NCBI GenBank assembly: GCA_016235805.1
Contig: JACRIY010000024.1
Location: forward strand, 1 to 34,483
DNA: 34,483 bases
From: Rhodocyclales bacterium
Lineage (GTDB): Bacteria; Pseudomonadota; Gammaproteobacteria; Burkholderiales; Rhodocyclaceae
Direction: 5' to 3'
The translations under genes and the position numbers were made by a program. Of this stretch, positions 7,037-14,599 are shown in pieces. Numbering within the stretch: position 1 is the first letter of the stretch; each line of letters starts with the position of its first letter. The notes under the pieces were generated by a model. It made no database searches and was not told the DNA's origin. It worked only from the letters and a program-made list of their open reading frames with translations.

Positions 7037-8392
7037 ATGGCACTGCACGACCCTTTCGACGCGAACAGCTCCATCACCACCTGCAATTGCGGCCAGCACG
7101 CCTCGCAGACCCAGCACGACATAGCCGTCGGTGCCGGTGACGTCGATGCGCTGAACAGCCGCGTGGTGGAGACCGCGGTAATGCGCGCGCTGTTCCCCCA
7201 GGATGCCGAGCGGCGCAAATTCCTTTCCGCCGTTGGCGCCTCAACCGCTTGGGCAGCGATCTCCTCGCTGATCCCCTTCGGCACGCTGGAAGCCATGGCC
7301 CAGGAAAAGGGCGCGCTGGAGAAGAAGGACCTCAAGGTCGGCTTCATCCCGATCACTTGCGCCAGCCCCTTGATCATGGCCGACCCGCTGGGCTTCTACA
7401 AGAAGGAAGGCCTCAACGTCAGCATGATGAAGACGGCCGGCTGGGCGCTGATCCGCGACAAGGTGCTGAACAAGGAATACGACGCCAGCCACATGCTGGC
7501 GCCGATGCCGATCGCGATCTCGATGGGCGTCGGTTCCAACGCCTCGCCGACCAACGTGATGACCATCCAGAACATCAACGGCCAGGCCATCGTGCTGGCC
7601 AACAAGCACAAGACCAACCGCGACGCGAAGAACTGGAAGGGTTTCAAGTTCGCCATCCCCTTCGAGTTCTCGATCCACAACCTGCTGCTGCGCTACTACC
7701 TCGCCGAGCACGGCATCAATCCGGACACCGACGTGCAGTTGCGCGTAGTGCCGCCGCCCGAGATGGTGGCCAACCTGCGTGCCGGCAACATCGACGGCTT
7801 CCTCGGCCCCGATCCGGTCAACCAGCGCGCGGTATTCGACGAAATCGGCTTCATCCACATCCTCTCGCGCGAGATCTGGGACGGCCATCCCTGCTGCTCC
7901 TTCGCCGTGCCCGGCGAGTTCGTCAAGCAAAACCCCAACACCTTCGCCGCGCTGTATCGCGCCATCCTCAAGGCCTCTGCCATGGCGCGCGATCCGAAGA
8001 ACCGCCCGGTGATGGCCGAGGTGCTGGCTCCGGCCAACTACCTCAACCAGCCCAAAGCCGTGCTCGAACAGGTGCTGACCGGCAAGTTCGCCGACGGCTT
8101 GGGCAACGTGAGGAACGTTCCCGAGCGCGTGGATTACGACCCCTTCCCCTGGTACTCGATGGCCTACTGGATCCTCTCGCAGATGAAGCGCTGGGGTTAC
8201 GTCAAGGGCGAAGTCAAGTACAAGGACATCACCGAAAAGGTGTACCTGCTGACCGATGCGAAGAAGTACATGGCCGAGGTCGGGCAGACACCGCCCAAGG
8301 AGACCATGAAGAAGTTCAAGGTCATGGGCAAGGAGTTCGACCCGCTGAAGGCCGACGCCTACGTCGACAGCTTTGCCATCAAGAAGGCCTAG
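7037..8392 (+). CDS. cynA: NrtA/CmpA-type ABC substrate-binding protein, probably for cyanate
   Basis: A 451-residue binding protein of the nitrate/bicarbonate/cyanate uptake family. The N-terminus carries a Cys/His-rich patch (CNCGQHASQTQHD, about 16-28), then a Tat-like ERRKFLSAVGAS motif with a hydrophobic segment ending near EAMAQ. The mature domain opens KKDLKVGFIPITCASPLIMADPLG in family style. Members bind small anions in the periplasm. The immediate downstream genes are permease, ATPase and cyanase, which points to cyanate as substrate as in cynABDS clusters; nitrate cannot be excluded from sequence alone. The ATG at 7037 was chosen over a longer in-frame upstream extension because that extension has no family character and would run across the sigma-54 promoter. 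Confidence 0.82.
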   Translation: MALHDPFDANSSITTCNCGQHASQTQHDIAVGAGDVDALNSRVVETAVMRALFPQDAERRKFLSAVGASTAWAAISSLIPFGTLEAMAQEKGALEKKDLKVGFIPITCASPLIMADPLGFYKKEGLNVSMMKTAGWALIRDKVLNKEYDASHMLAPMPIAISMGVGSNASPTNVMTIQNINGQAIVLANKHKTNRDAKNWKGFKFAIPFEFSIHNLLLRYYLAEHGINPDTDVQLRVVPPPEMVANLRAGNIDGFLGPDPVNQRAVFDEIGFIHILSREIWDGHPCCSFAVPGEFVKQNPNTFAALYRAILKASAMARDPKNRPVMAEVLAPANYLNQPKAVLEQVLTGKFADGLGNVRNVPERVDYDPFPWYSMAYWILSQMKRWGYVKGEVKYKDITEKVYLLTDAKKYMAEVGQTPPKETMKKFKVMGKEFDPLKADAYVDSFAIKKA

Positions 8393-8433
8393 CCATGTGC
8401 CGAGCCGACTCAAGCATGGCGAAGTCAGCAAAC

Positions 8434-8492
8434 GGAGCCGCGAAGCGGCGAACACCCGTCACCCCCGCCTGGGCGGGGGCCGGGGGGCGGGG
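8434..8492 (+). repeat. G-rich hairpin element between cynA and cynB
   Basis: The element reads GGAGCCGCGAAGCGGCGAAC, four variable bases, GTCAC, then a stem CCCCCGCC/GGCGGGGG (8462-8479), then CCGGGGGGCGGGG. The plus (sense) strand has four adjacent G-runs (8471-8492) with strong quadruplex potential. The element ends 5 bases before the AGGAGG of the permease gene. The same composite occurs on the sense strand ahead of soxZ (31707-31767). Confidence 0.6.
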
Positions 8493-8507
8493 ATCCAGGA
8501 GGCGGTC

Positions 8508-9347
8508 ATGTCAGCGAAGCTGAAACTCAAGGCGGCCTTCATCTCGCTGCTGATGCTGGCGGTCTTCCTTGGCGCGTGGCAGCTCGCCACCCAGCCGAAG
8601 GAATCCGCCGTGCAGGCCCTTGCCGACAGCGAGTACGCGGCGCTGATGGGCAAGGGCCAGGAAAAGAGCGGCTTCCCGACGCCGGGCATGGTCGGCAAGT
8701 CCTTCGTCCAGTACCTGTCGGACCCCTTCTACGACAAGGGCCCCAACGACAAGGGCATCGGCATCCAGTTGGCCCACTCCCTGGGCCGCGTCGCCGTGGG
8801 CTTCCTGCTGGCGGTGGCGATCGCGCTGCCGGTCGGCTTCATGATCGGCATGTCGCCGCTCCTGTTCAAGGCCTTCGATCCCTTCATCCAAGTGCTGAAG
8901 CCCATCTCGCCGCTGGCGTGGATGCCGCTGGCGCTCTACAGCCTGAAGGACTCCGACATCTCGGGCATCTTCGTCATCTTCATCTGCTCGATCTGGCCGA
9001 TGCTGATCAACACCGCCTTCGGCGTCTCTTCGGTGCGGCGCGACTGGATCAACGTCGCCCGCACGCTGGAGGTGAATCCGCTGCGCAAGGCCTTCCTGGT
9101 GATCCTGCCGGCGGCAGCGCCGACCATCCTGACCGGCATGCGCATCTCGATGGGCATCGCCTGGCTGGTGATCGTCGCCGCCGAGATGCTGGTGGGCGGC
9201 ACCGGCATCGGCTACTTCGTCTGGAACGAGTGGAACAACCTGGCCCTGCCCAACGTGATCTTCGCCGTGGTGATGATCGGCATCGTCGGCATGTTCCTCG
9301 ACCTGTTCTTCGGCTGGCTGCAAAAGCTGGTCACCTACAGGGAGTAA
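8508..9347 (+). CDS. cynB: NrtB-type ABC permease, probably for cyanate
   Basis: A 279-residue inner-membrane permease. A short N-terminal membrane helix (LKAAFISLLMLAVFLGAWQL) and a periplasmic loop are followed by about five helices of the BPD_transp_1 fold. The cytoplasmic coupling loop is visible as NVARTLEVNPLRKAFLVILPAAAPTILTGMRIS, the EAA-type signature that docks on the ATPase. The start at 8508 has a perfect AGGAGG (8497-8502) 5 bases upstream. A longer in-frame extension from 8373 would cross the structured repeat and is not credible. The gap to the preceding gene is 115 bases and is filled by that repeat, while the ATPase follows after 3 bases. Confidence 0.88.
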   Translation: MSAKLKLKAAFISLLMLAVFLGAWQLATQPKESAVQALADSEYAALMGKGQEKSGFPTPGMVGKSFVQYLSDPFYDKGPNDKGIGIQLAHSLGRVAVGFLLAVAIALPVGFMIGMSPLLFKAFDPFIQVLKPISPLAWMPLALYSLKDSDISGIFVIFICSIWPMLINTAFGVSSVRRDWINVARTLEVNPLRKAFLVILPAAAPTILTGMRISMGIAWLVIVAAEMLVGGTGIGYFVWNEWNNLALPNVIFAVVMIGIVGMFLDLFFGWLQKLVTYRE

Positions 9348-9350
9348 GCC

Positions 9351-10289
9351 ATGAGCACACATTTCCTCACTGTCGAAAGCCTGAAGAAGGTCTTTCCGCC
9401 GACCAATGGCATTGCCAACGAACCGGTGTTCGAGGACATCAACTTCTACATCGACAAGGGCGAGTTCGTCTGCATCGTCGGCCACTCCGGCTGCGGCAAG
9501 ACAACCATACTCAACGTGCTGGCCGGCCTCGACGAAGCCAGCGCCGGCGAGGCCTTCATGGACGGCCGCGAAGTGCGCGGTCCCAGCCTCGATCGCGGCG
9601 TGGTATTCCAGAGCCACGCCCTGATGCCCTGGATGAGCGTGCTGGGCAACGTCGCCTTCGCCGTCAAGTCGAAGTGGCCGGACTGGTCGAAGGACAAGAT
9701 CAAGGAACATTGCATCGGCTACCTGGAAATGGTCGGCCTCGGCCATGCCATCCACAAGAAGCCGGCGGAACTCTCGGGCGGCATGAAGCAGCGCGTCGGC
9801 ATCGCGCGCGCCTTCGCCATCCAGCCCAAGATGCTGCTGCTCGACGAGCCCTTCGGCGCACTCGACGCCCTGACTCGCGGCACCATCCAGGACGAACTGC
9901 TGAAGATCGTGCAGGCCACGCACCAGACCGTGTTCATGATCACGCACGACGTCGACGAGGCCATCCTGCTCGCCGACAAGATCCTGCTGATGAGCAACGG
10001 CCCGCACGCCAAGATCGCCGAGATCGTCGAGATCACCATGCCGCGCAGCCGCACCCGCAGCGAGATCCATCACGACCCGCAGTACTACAAGATCCGCAAC
10101 CACCTGGTCGACTTCCTCGTCAATCGCTCGAAGACCTACGCCGGTGCCGAGGCCGAAATGTTCCACGACGCGAAGAACCCGCCCGTGGTGCGGCCCGGCC
10201 TGGAAGTCGAACGTGCGCCGGTGATCGCGCTGGCCACGGAAAAGGTGGTCTCCCAGTTGCAGCAGGTCAAACACGCCGTCAATCAATAA
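9351..10289 (+). CDS. cynD: NrtD/CynD-type ABC transporter ATPase
   Basis: A 312-residue ATPase of the nitrate/taurine/cyanate group. It has Walker A GHSGCGKTT (44-52), the Q-loop in VVFQSHALMPWMSV, signature LSGGMKQR (141-148), Walker B MLLLDEPFGALDA (161-173) and the H-loop MITHDVDEA. The C-terminal 60 residues beyond the nucleotide-binding domain are longer than in minimal SsuB/TauB proteins but do not form the NrtA-like fusion of cyanobacterial NrtC. It energises the permease encoded just upstream (3-base gap). The cyanase start follows after 18 bases containing AAAGGAG, so all five genes appear to be one transcript. Confidence 0.9.
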   Translation: MSTHFLTVESLKKVFPPTNGIANEPVFEDINFYIDKGEFVCIVGHSGCGKTTILNVLAGLDEASAGEAFMDGREVRGPSLDRGVVFQSHALMPWMSVLGNVAFAVKSKWPDWSKDKIKEHCIGYLEMVGLGHAIHKKPAELSGGMKQRVGIARAFAIQPKMLLLDEPFGALDALTRGTIQDELLKIVQATHQTVFMITHDVDEAILLADKILLMSNGPHAKIAEIVEITMPRSRTRSEIHHDPQYYKIRNHLVDFLVNRSKTYAGAEAEMFHDAKNPPVVRPGLEVERAPVIALATEKVVSQLQQVKHAVNQ

Positions 10290-10307
10290 CACTGAAAGGA
10301 GAAACAC

Positions 10308-10751
10308 ATGAACCGCAACGACGTCACCGAAATGATCATCGCCGCCAAGATCAAGAAGGGGCTCAAGTGGGAGGATGTGGCGACGAAGGTCGGCCTGTCC
10401 AAGGAATGGGTGACCGCCGGCTGCCTTGGCCAGATGACCTTCGACAAGAAGCAGGCCGCCGTGCTCGGCAAGGTCTTCGGCCTGCCGCCGGATGCCGTGG
10501 CGCTGCTGCAGGTGGTGCCCTACAAGGGTTCGCTGCCGACCTCGGTGCCGACCGATCCGCTGATCTACCGCTTCTACGAATTGATCAGCGTGTACGGCAC
10601 GACCTTCAAGGAACTGATCCATGAAGAATTCGGCGACGGCATCATGTCCGCGATCGACTTCAAGATGAACCTCAAGCGCGAACCGAACCCCAACGGTGAC
10701 CGCGTCAACATCGTCATGTCGGGCAAGTTCCTGCCGTACAAGACCTACTGA
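10308..10751 (+). CDS. cynS: cyanate hydratase (cyanase)
   Basis: A 147-residue cytoplasmic enzyme converting cyanate and bicarbonate to carbamate and CO2; carbamate then decays to ammonia and CO2. The N-terminal helical DNA-binding-like domain and the C-terminal dimer-swapped catalytic domain are both complete. The three catalytic residues of the family are present: Arg88 and Glu91 in YRFYE, and Ser114 in GIMSAIDF. They correspond to Arg96, Glu99 and Ser122 of the E. coli enzyme with a constant offset of 8. The length is normal (E. coli 156). Its place directly after the ABC genes identifies the transporter substrate. The start has AAAGGAG 9 bases upstream. Confidence 0.96.
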   Translation: MNRNDVTEMIIAAKIKKGLKWEDVATKVGLSKEWVTAGCLGQMTFDKKQAAVLGKVFGLPPDAVALLQVVPYKGSLPTSVPTDPLIYRFYELISVYGTTFKELIHEEFGDGIMSAIDFKMNLKREPNPNGDRVNIVMSGKFLPYKTY

Positions 10752-10762
10752 GCGGCGAGGCA

Positions 10763-11125
10763 ATGTCGAAAATCTTCATGAAGTCGTCCTGGGGCAGCGA
10801 CGACCCGACCCGCGCCGCGATGGTCTTCGGCCACAGCGCGGCGTTGGCCAAAGCCGGCCACGAAATCCGCATCTTCCTGCTCGGCGAAGCCTCGGTGCTG
10901 GCGCGCAAGGCCATTCGCGACCAGCTCTTCCCCGTCGGCTGGCCGGCGCTGGCCGAGCAATGGCAAAGCTGCGTCGACCTCGGTGTCGCGATCGAGGTCT
11001 GCGATGCCTGCCGCATCGCGCGCGGCATCACGGACGCCGACCTCGCCGAATTCAAGGCCACCATCGGCAGCCCGGCGACTCTGGTGGCCGGCATCGAGTG
11101 GGCCGACAAGGTGATCGCGGAGTAA
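10763..11125 (+). CDS. DsrE/DsrF-like sulfur-relay family protein
   Basis: A 120-residue protein of the DsrE fold. It shows the typical opening strand and loop (KIFMKSSWGSDDPTRAAMVFGHSAALAKAGHEIRIFLLGEAS, residues 3-44 approximately) and a conserved-position Cys pair in VCDACRIARGI (about 75-85), where DsrE-type proteins keep their persulfide-carrying Cys. Members pass sulfane sulfur or act in related small-thiol chemistry. The gene starts 11 bases after the cyanase stop with GAGG as ribosome site, so it belongs to the cyanate operon. A sulfur carrier behind cyanase could reflect thiocyanate-derived cyanate, but no thiocyanate hydrolase is present and this is only a hypothesis. Confidence 0.75.
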   Translation: MSKIFMKSSWGSDDPTRAAMVFGHSAALAKAGHEIRIFLLGEASVLARKAIRDQLFPVGWPALAEQWQSCVDLGVAIEVCDACRIARGITDADLAEFKATIGSPATLVAGIEWADKVIAE

Positions 11126-11248
11126 CGTAGAAATACGGATCGGTTCGCAGGGAAATCCCCGGTAAGCTTCCTGTATGGAGTTCTTGGGGCGCCTGCCCCT
11201 CTTCGTTGGCTGAACGGACCGGAACCCCGGGACCCCGCGCCAGGCCGG

Positions 11249-11265
11249 CGCGACATGGTGTCGCG
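11249..11265. promoter_or_regulatory. palindrome upstream of the histidine kinase
   Basis: CGCGACA and TGTCGCG form a perfect 7-bp inverted repeat around TGG, 30 bases before the kinase start and 124 bases after the DsrE-like stop. It has no T-tract. It could be an operator or a small mRNA hairpin; nothing else identifiable lies in this 170-base gap. Confidence 0.25.
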
Positions 11266-11295
11266 TCCCCGCGCCCTTGATTGCCAGGCATTCAC

Positions 11296-13167
11296 GTGAA
11301 CCTGATCGACACTCGCAGCCTGCTGCTGATAATCACCCTCGTCCTGGTGACGAGGGCGTTCCTGCTGGCCTATGTCTGGAGCGCGGCACGCCGCTATCCG
11401 CCGGTACGCCATTGGGCACTGGGCTCGATCCTGGTCGCCGCCGGGGCGATGCTGGCCGGACTGCGCGACATCGCCCCGCCCGCGGTTTCGATCTTGCTCG
11501 CCCAGGCGATGCTGGTTCCCGGCTGGATGCTGATCGATGCCGGCATCGTGGTCGCCGCCGACCGGCGTGTCCCGTGGCGACCCGGCATCGGCGTCTGCCT
11601 GCTGATGCTGGCCGCACTGGCCTGGTACACCGCCTTCGAACCGAACTACCCGATGCGCACGCTGGCGGTGACGGCTCCCGCCATGGTCTTCGATCTGTAT
11701 GCGCTGTATGCCTGCGTCACGGCGAGCGGCGGACGGCGGGCCGCCACCTTGCGCGTCCTCGCCGCAGCGCTCGGCCTGCTGGTCGCGTCCAACGCCTGGA
11801 AGCTGGTCGGCACCCTGGTCCACGGCAATGCGACGCTGCTGGAACCCAACCTCGCATTGACGCAGTTCCTGATTCTCTCGCTGGTGTTCTGCGTGCTGTC
11901 CACCGCGCTGTTCGTGCTGCTGGCGGCACAAAAGCTGCAGGAGGAACTCGATGGCGAACTGGTGGTGCGCAGGCAGGCGGAAGCGGAACTCACCCGCCAT
12001 CGCGAACAGCTCGAATCCCTCGTGGGCGAACGCACCACGGAGCTCGAACGGCGCAATGCCCAACTCGCCCAGACCCAGTTCGCGATGGACCGCGTCGGCA
12101 TCGGCATGGCCTGGAACGCGATCGCCGACGGGCGTTTCCTGCACGTCAATGACGAAGCCTGCCGCCAGCTGGGCTACGACCGCGACGAGTTGCTGCGCCT
12201 TGCGGTAGCCGACGTGGCGCCGCAGGTCGACCTGGGCATGCTTGCCGACGGCGTATCCGCGATGCGCCGTAGCGGTGAGAAGCAGCGCATCGAAACCCTG
12301 CATCGGCGCAAGGATGGCTCAGGCTATCCGGTCGAGGTCACGACCTACCTGCACCGCGTCGACGACAGCGAACTGCTCATATCCTTCTTCAAGGACATCA
12401 GCCAGCGCAAGGCCGCCGAAGCCGACCTGATCACCGCAAAGGAAGCCGCCGAGGCGGCGAATCGGGCCAAAAACACCTTCCTCGCCAACATGAGCCACGA
12501 GTTGCGCACGCCGATGAACGCCATCATGGGCATGAGCTACCTCGCGCGCCACCACGCCAGCGATCCGAAACTGCTGCACAACCTTGACCAGATCGACGAG
12601 TCGGCGCAAGAACTGCTTGGCATCATCAACGACGTGCTCGACATCGCCACCATCGAAGCGGAACGGCTGAAGCTGAACCCGGTCGATTTCCGCCTGCCGG
12701 AAGTGCTGGAAAAGTCCGAACGCCTTATCGCCACCCGCATCGCAGAGAAAGGCCTGGCGCTGAGCATCGACCTGCCTCCGGAACTGGTGGTCGAAACCCT
12801 GCATGGCGACGCCCTGCGTCTCGGCCAGATACTGAATTGCCTGCTCGGCAATGCCGTCAAGTTTACCGAGGCCGGATCGATATCTCTGGCCGTCGAGCAT
12901 TGCGATGCCGGTGACGGCGAGGTCGAATTGCGATTCGAGATCACCGACACCGGGATCGGCATCGACGCCGAGGATCTGCCACGCGTCTTCAATGCCTTCG
13001 AGCAGGCCGACACCTCGCGCGCCAGACGCTATGGCGGTGCCGGCCTGGGCCTGGCCATCAGCCGCCACCTGGCCCATCTGATGGGCGGTGAAATGGGCGC
13101 CAGGAGCACTCCCGGCAACGGCAGCAGCTTCTGGTTCGCCGTGCGCGTCGGCCTCGTCAGGGTTTGA
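11296..13167 (+). CDS. 7TM-PAS sensor histidine kinase
   Basis: A membrane kinase of 623 residues if the GTG at 11296 is used. The N-terminal 215 residues hold about seven hydrophobic helices, then a coiled coil (AQKLQEELDGELVVRRQAEA onward), a PAS/PAC domain (about 260-375), the HisKA box FLANMSHELRTPMNAIMG (phosphoacceptor His near 401) and a HATPase domain with DTGIGI and GGAGLGLAIS. No receiver or Hpt domain follows and no response regulator is in the window, so it is an orphan kinase. Start choice is uncertain: a TTG at 11281 is in frame and neither has a good ribosome site; 11296 gives the more usual short lead into helix 1. The last 11 bases overlap a gene fragment on the other strand. 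The signal it senses is unknown. Confidence 0.85.
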   Translation: MNLIDTRSLLLIITLVLVTRAFLLAYVWSAARRYPPVRHWALGSILVAAGAMLAGLRDIAPPAVSILLAQAMLVPGWMLIDAGIVVAADRRVPWRPGIGVCLLMLAALAWYTAFEPNYPMRTLAVTAPAMVFDLYALYACVTASGGRRAATLRVLAAALGLLVASNAWKLVGTLVHGNATLLEPNLALTQFLILSLVFCVLSTALFVLLAAQKLQEELDGELVVRRQAEAELTRHREQLESLVGERTTELERRNAQLAQTQFAMDRVGIGMAWNAIADGRFLHVNDEACRQLGYDRDELLRLAVADVAPQVDLGMLADGVSAMRRSGEKQRIETLHRRKDGSGYPVEVTTYLHRVDDSELLISFFKDISQRKAAEADLITAKEAAEAANRAKNTFLANMSHELRTPMNAIMGMSYLARHHASDPKLLHNLDQIDESAQELLGIINDVLDIATIEAERLKLNPVDFRLPEVLEKSERLIATRIAEKGLALSIDLPPELVVETLHGDALRLGQILNCLLGNAVKFTEAGSISLAVEHCDAGDGEVELRFEITDTGIGIDAEDLPRVFNAFEQADTSRARRYGGAGLGLAISRHLAHLMGGEMGARSTPGNGSSFWFAVRVGLVRV

Positions 13168-13216
13168 GGTCGAGCTCCGGCGTGTCGGCGAAGGCGTCGA
13201 TGTCGCCGCGGCTCAT
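13157..13216 (-). pseudogene. duplicated 3' fragment of the TrmO/TsaA-like gene
   Basis: On the minus strand this reads MSRGDIDAFADTPELDLKP followed by TGA, almost the same as the end of the TrmO-like protein encoded at 13904-14371 (GDIDAFADTPVLDLKP, TGA). Over 51 aligned bases (13157-13207 against 13904-13954) I count 44 identities. Six of the seven differences are synonymous third-position changes; the seventh changes Val to Glu. Its ATG overlaps the stop of the membrane-protein gene as ATGA (13213-13216), and its stop overlaps the 3' end of the kinase gene. It may be the remnant of a second gene copy, a recombination footprint, or a translated micro-ORF. Confidence 0.65.
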
Positions 13217-13884
13217 CGAGCAGGCACGCGCGGCGGCCGGTTGCCCAGGGTGTACTGCGCCAGGTAGTAATACTGGTCGAAGGCTTCTGGATCGCTCATG
13301 GCGCTGGGAAAACTGCGGCTGCCGTAGGCACCGAGCACCCAGCGCGCGCGTCCGCCGCTGAAATGCGCTGTGCCCGCCTCGGCCATCACCTGGCCGGTCT
13401 GGCGGTCGATCACCTGCCGCATGCCGAGGCCCGTGTGCGGATAGGGTTGCTCGAAGCTCTCGCGCACTTCGTAGCGCGCACTGACCGTGGCCACCGGCTC
13501 GGTGCGGAACTGTCCGTTCGCTTCACGCGTCACTCGCTCGAACTTGCCGCGCTCATAGATGCTGCGCATTTCCATCCAGGAAAATCCCATCTGGTGCAGG
13601 TAGTTCATGCCGAAGCTGTTGGCCGTCGGCGAATCGAGGAAAATGCCGTCCGCGCTTGCCCGCGCCAGTATCCGCGGCTTGCCGGCACCCTCGCAGACCG
13701 AGACGAATTCCTGGTAGTCCTGCCACCACAGCACCGCCACCGGCAGCGCAACCAGTCCGCTCGCCAAGACCCAGCGCCGGCGGCGCGACCAGCCGCTGCG
13801 CCGCAGCGCGGCTACCACCAGCGCGGCGGCGCCGAGCAGCAGCAACGGAGCCGCCATCGCCCAGATCAGCCCGAGCAGCATCAT
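13213..13884 (-). CDS. membrane-anchored protein of unknown function
   Basis: A 223-residue protein with two N-terminal membrane helices (MMLLGLIWAMAAPLLLLGAA and RRWVLASGLVALPVAVLWW) separated by a very basic cytoplasmic loop. It continues as a soluble domain of about 165 residues that should be periplasmic, with many aromatic residues (FGMNYLHQMGFSWMEMRSIY). I do not recognise the soluble domain. Codon 2 is also ATG, so the start could be 13881. It follows the TrmO-like gene by 19 bases, and its stop codon overlaps the start of the TrmO-tail fragment. It is therefore flanked on both sides by copies of the same 51-base sequence. Confidence 0.65.
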   Translation of the reverse strand: MMLLGLIWAMAAPLLLLGAAALVVAALRRSGWSRRRRWVLASGLVALPVAVLWWQDYQEFVSVCEGAGKPRILARASADGIFLDSPTANSFGMNYLHQMGFSWMEMRSIYERGKFERVTREANGQFRTEPVATVSARYEVRESFEQPYPHTGLGMRQVIDRQTGQVMAEAGTAHFSGGRARWVLGAYGSRSFPSAMSDPEAFDQYYYLAQYTLGNRPPRVPAR

Positions 13885-13903
13885 GGTCGCGGCGCCTCCG
13901 CCA

Positions 13904-14371
13904 TCATGGCTTCAGATCGAGCACCGGCGTGTCCGCAAAGGCGTCGATGTCGCCGATCTCGATCATGTTGCCGCGCACGGCAATCAGCTTCACCTGCGTC
14001 AGCGCGATCAGGTTGGGGCGGAACGGCGAACGCGTGGCGAACACGCCGCGCAACGGATTGTCGGGGTTGCCGCGCGGATGCACCTGCAGGATCGCGCGCC
14101 TTTCCGGCGCATCGTTGCGATCGAACCACCAGAACACCCACAGCGACGACAGCTCATCGACCCCGAGCAGCGCCGCCTGGTAGCGCGGTTCGACCTCGAT
14201 GAAGGTCCTGCCGCCGGCCTTGCGCACCCAGCCGATCGGGCTCATCGAAAACACCGGTGCCGCCACCGGCGTCGACTCCGCCCGCAGCGGCAGACTCCAG
14301 CAAAACGTCAGGATCAGGGCGGCTAGCGGCAGGCCGGCGCGGCACAACAGGCGTTCGAGGGCGGGATGCAT
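13904..14371 (-). CDS. TrmO/TsaA-family domain protein with a signal peptide
   Basis: A 155-residue protein. Residues about 1-32 form a signal peptide (hydrophobic core AGLPLAALILTFCWSLPL, then RAES). The rest is a compact TrmO/TsaA (YaeB-type) beta-barrel domain: MSPIGWVRK, the YQAALLGVDELSSLWVFWWF segment, GVFATRSPFRPNLIALT, and the terminal DIDAFADTPVLDLKP. Cytoplasmic TrmO uses S-adenosylmethionine to methylate t6A37 of tRNA, so an exported version cannot do that job in the usual way. Compared with ordinary TrmO it lacks the segment after the first strand that holds the SPYK-type motif, and it has no C-terminal extension. The start at 14371 fits the signal peptide; an in-frame upstream extension (to 14455) has no secretory character. 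The ribosome site (GAAGGT) is weak. The function is unknown. Confidence 0.72.
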   Translation of the reverse strand: MHPALERLLCRAGLPLAALILTFCWSLPLRAESTPVAAPVFSMSPIGWVRKAGGRTFIEVEPRYQAALLGVDELSSLWVFWWFDRNDAPERRAILQVHPRGNPDNPLRGVFATRSPFRPNLIALTQVKLIAVRGNMIEIGDIDAFADTPVLDLKP

Positions 14372-14417
14372 GGCGGACCTTCGCGAATCCTTGAAATTCG
14401 CACATTGTGCGGCAAAG

Positions 14418-14445
14418 GCGAAAAGTCGGCGGCGGCGACACGGCG
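14418..14445 (+). repeat. dispersed AAAGTCGGCG-type repeat, copy 3
   Basis: GCGAAAAGTCGGCGG, then CGGCGACACGGCG, lies in the divergent gap upstream of the TrmO-like gene. It shares the AAAGTCGGCG and GCGRCACGGCG blocks with the other copies. Confidence 0.45.
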
Positions 14446-14464
14446 TGAATCGCACCGCAGGCGA

Positions 14465-14494
14465 GTGACAGGGCCGGGCACCGTCCTATATAGT
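14465..14494 (+). promoter_or_regulatory. sigma-70 promoter of the cytochrome c gene
   Basis: GTGACA (5/6 of the -35 consensus) lies 18 bases before TATAGT (14489-14494, 5/6 of the -10); an overlapping TATATA at 14487 gives a 16-base spacer. Transcription would begin near 14501, about 100 bases ahead of the ATG at 14600. Confidence 0.5.
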
Positions 14495-14599
14495 GCGTCG
14501 GGCAAGCACCTGCGGCCGCGTATCGTGCCAGAGCCACTTGCGCCGCTGCCGATGTACGGTGTCGGAGTTCCCGGGAAACCCGTCAAGGCAAGGATCATC

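Noticed and set aside
8434..8492. Transcription terminator between cynA and cynB
   Set aside because: The strong GC stem has no T-tract and is followed by G-runs and then a ribosome site; the same element lies inside the sox operon.
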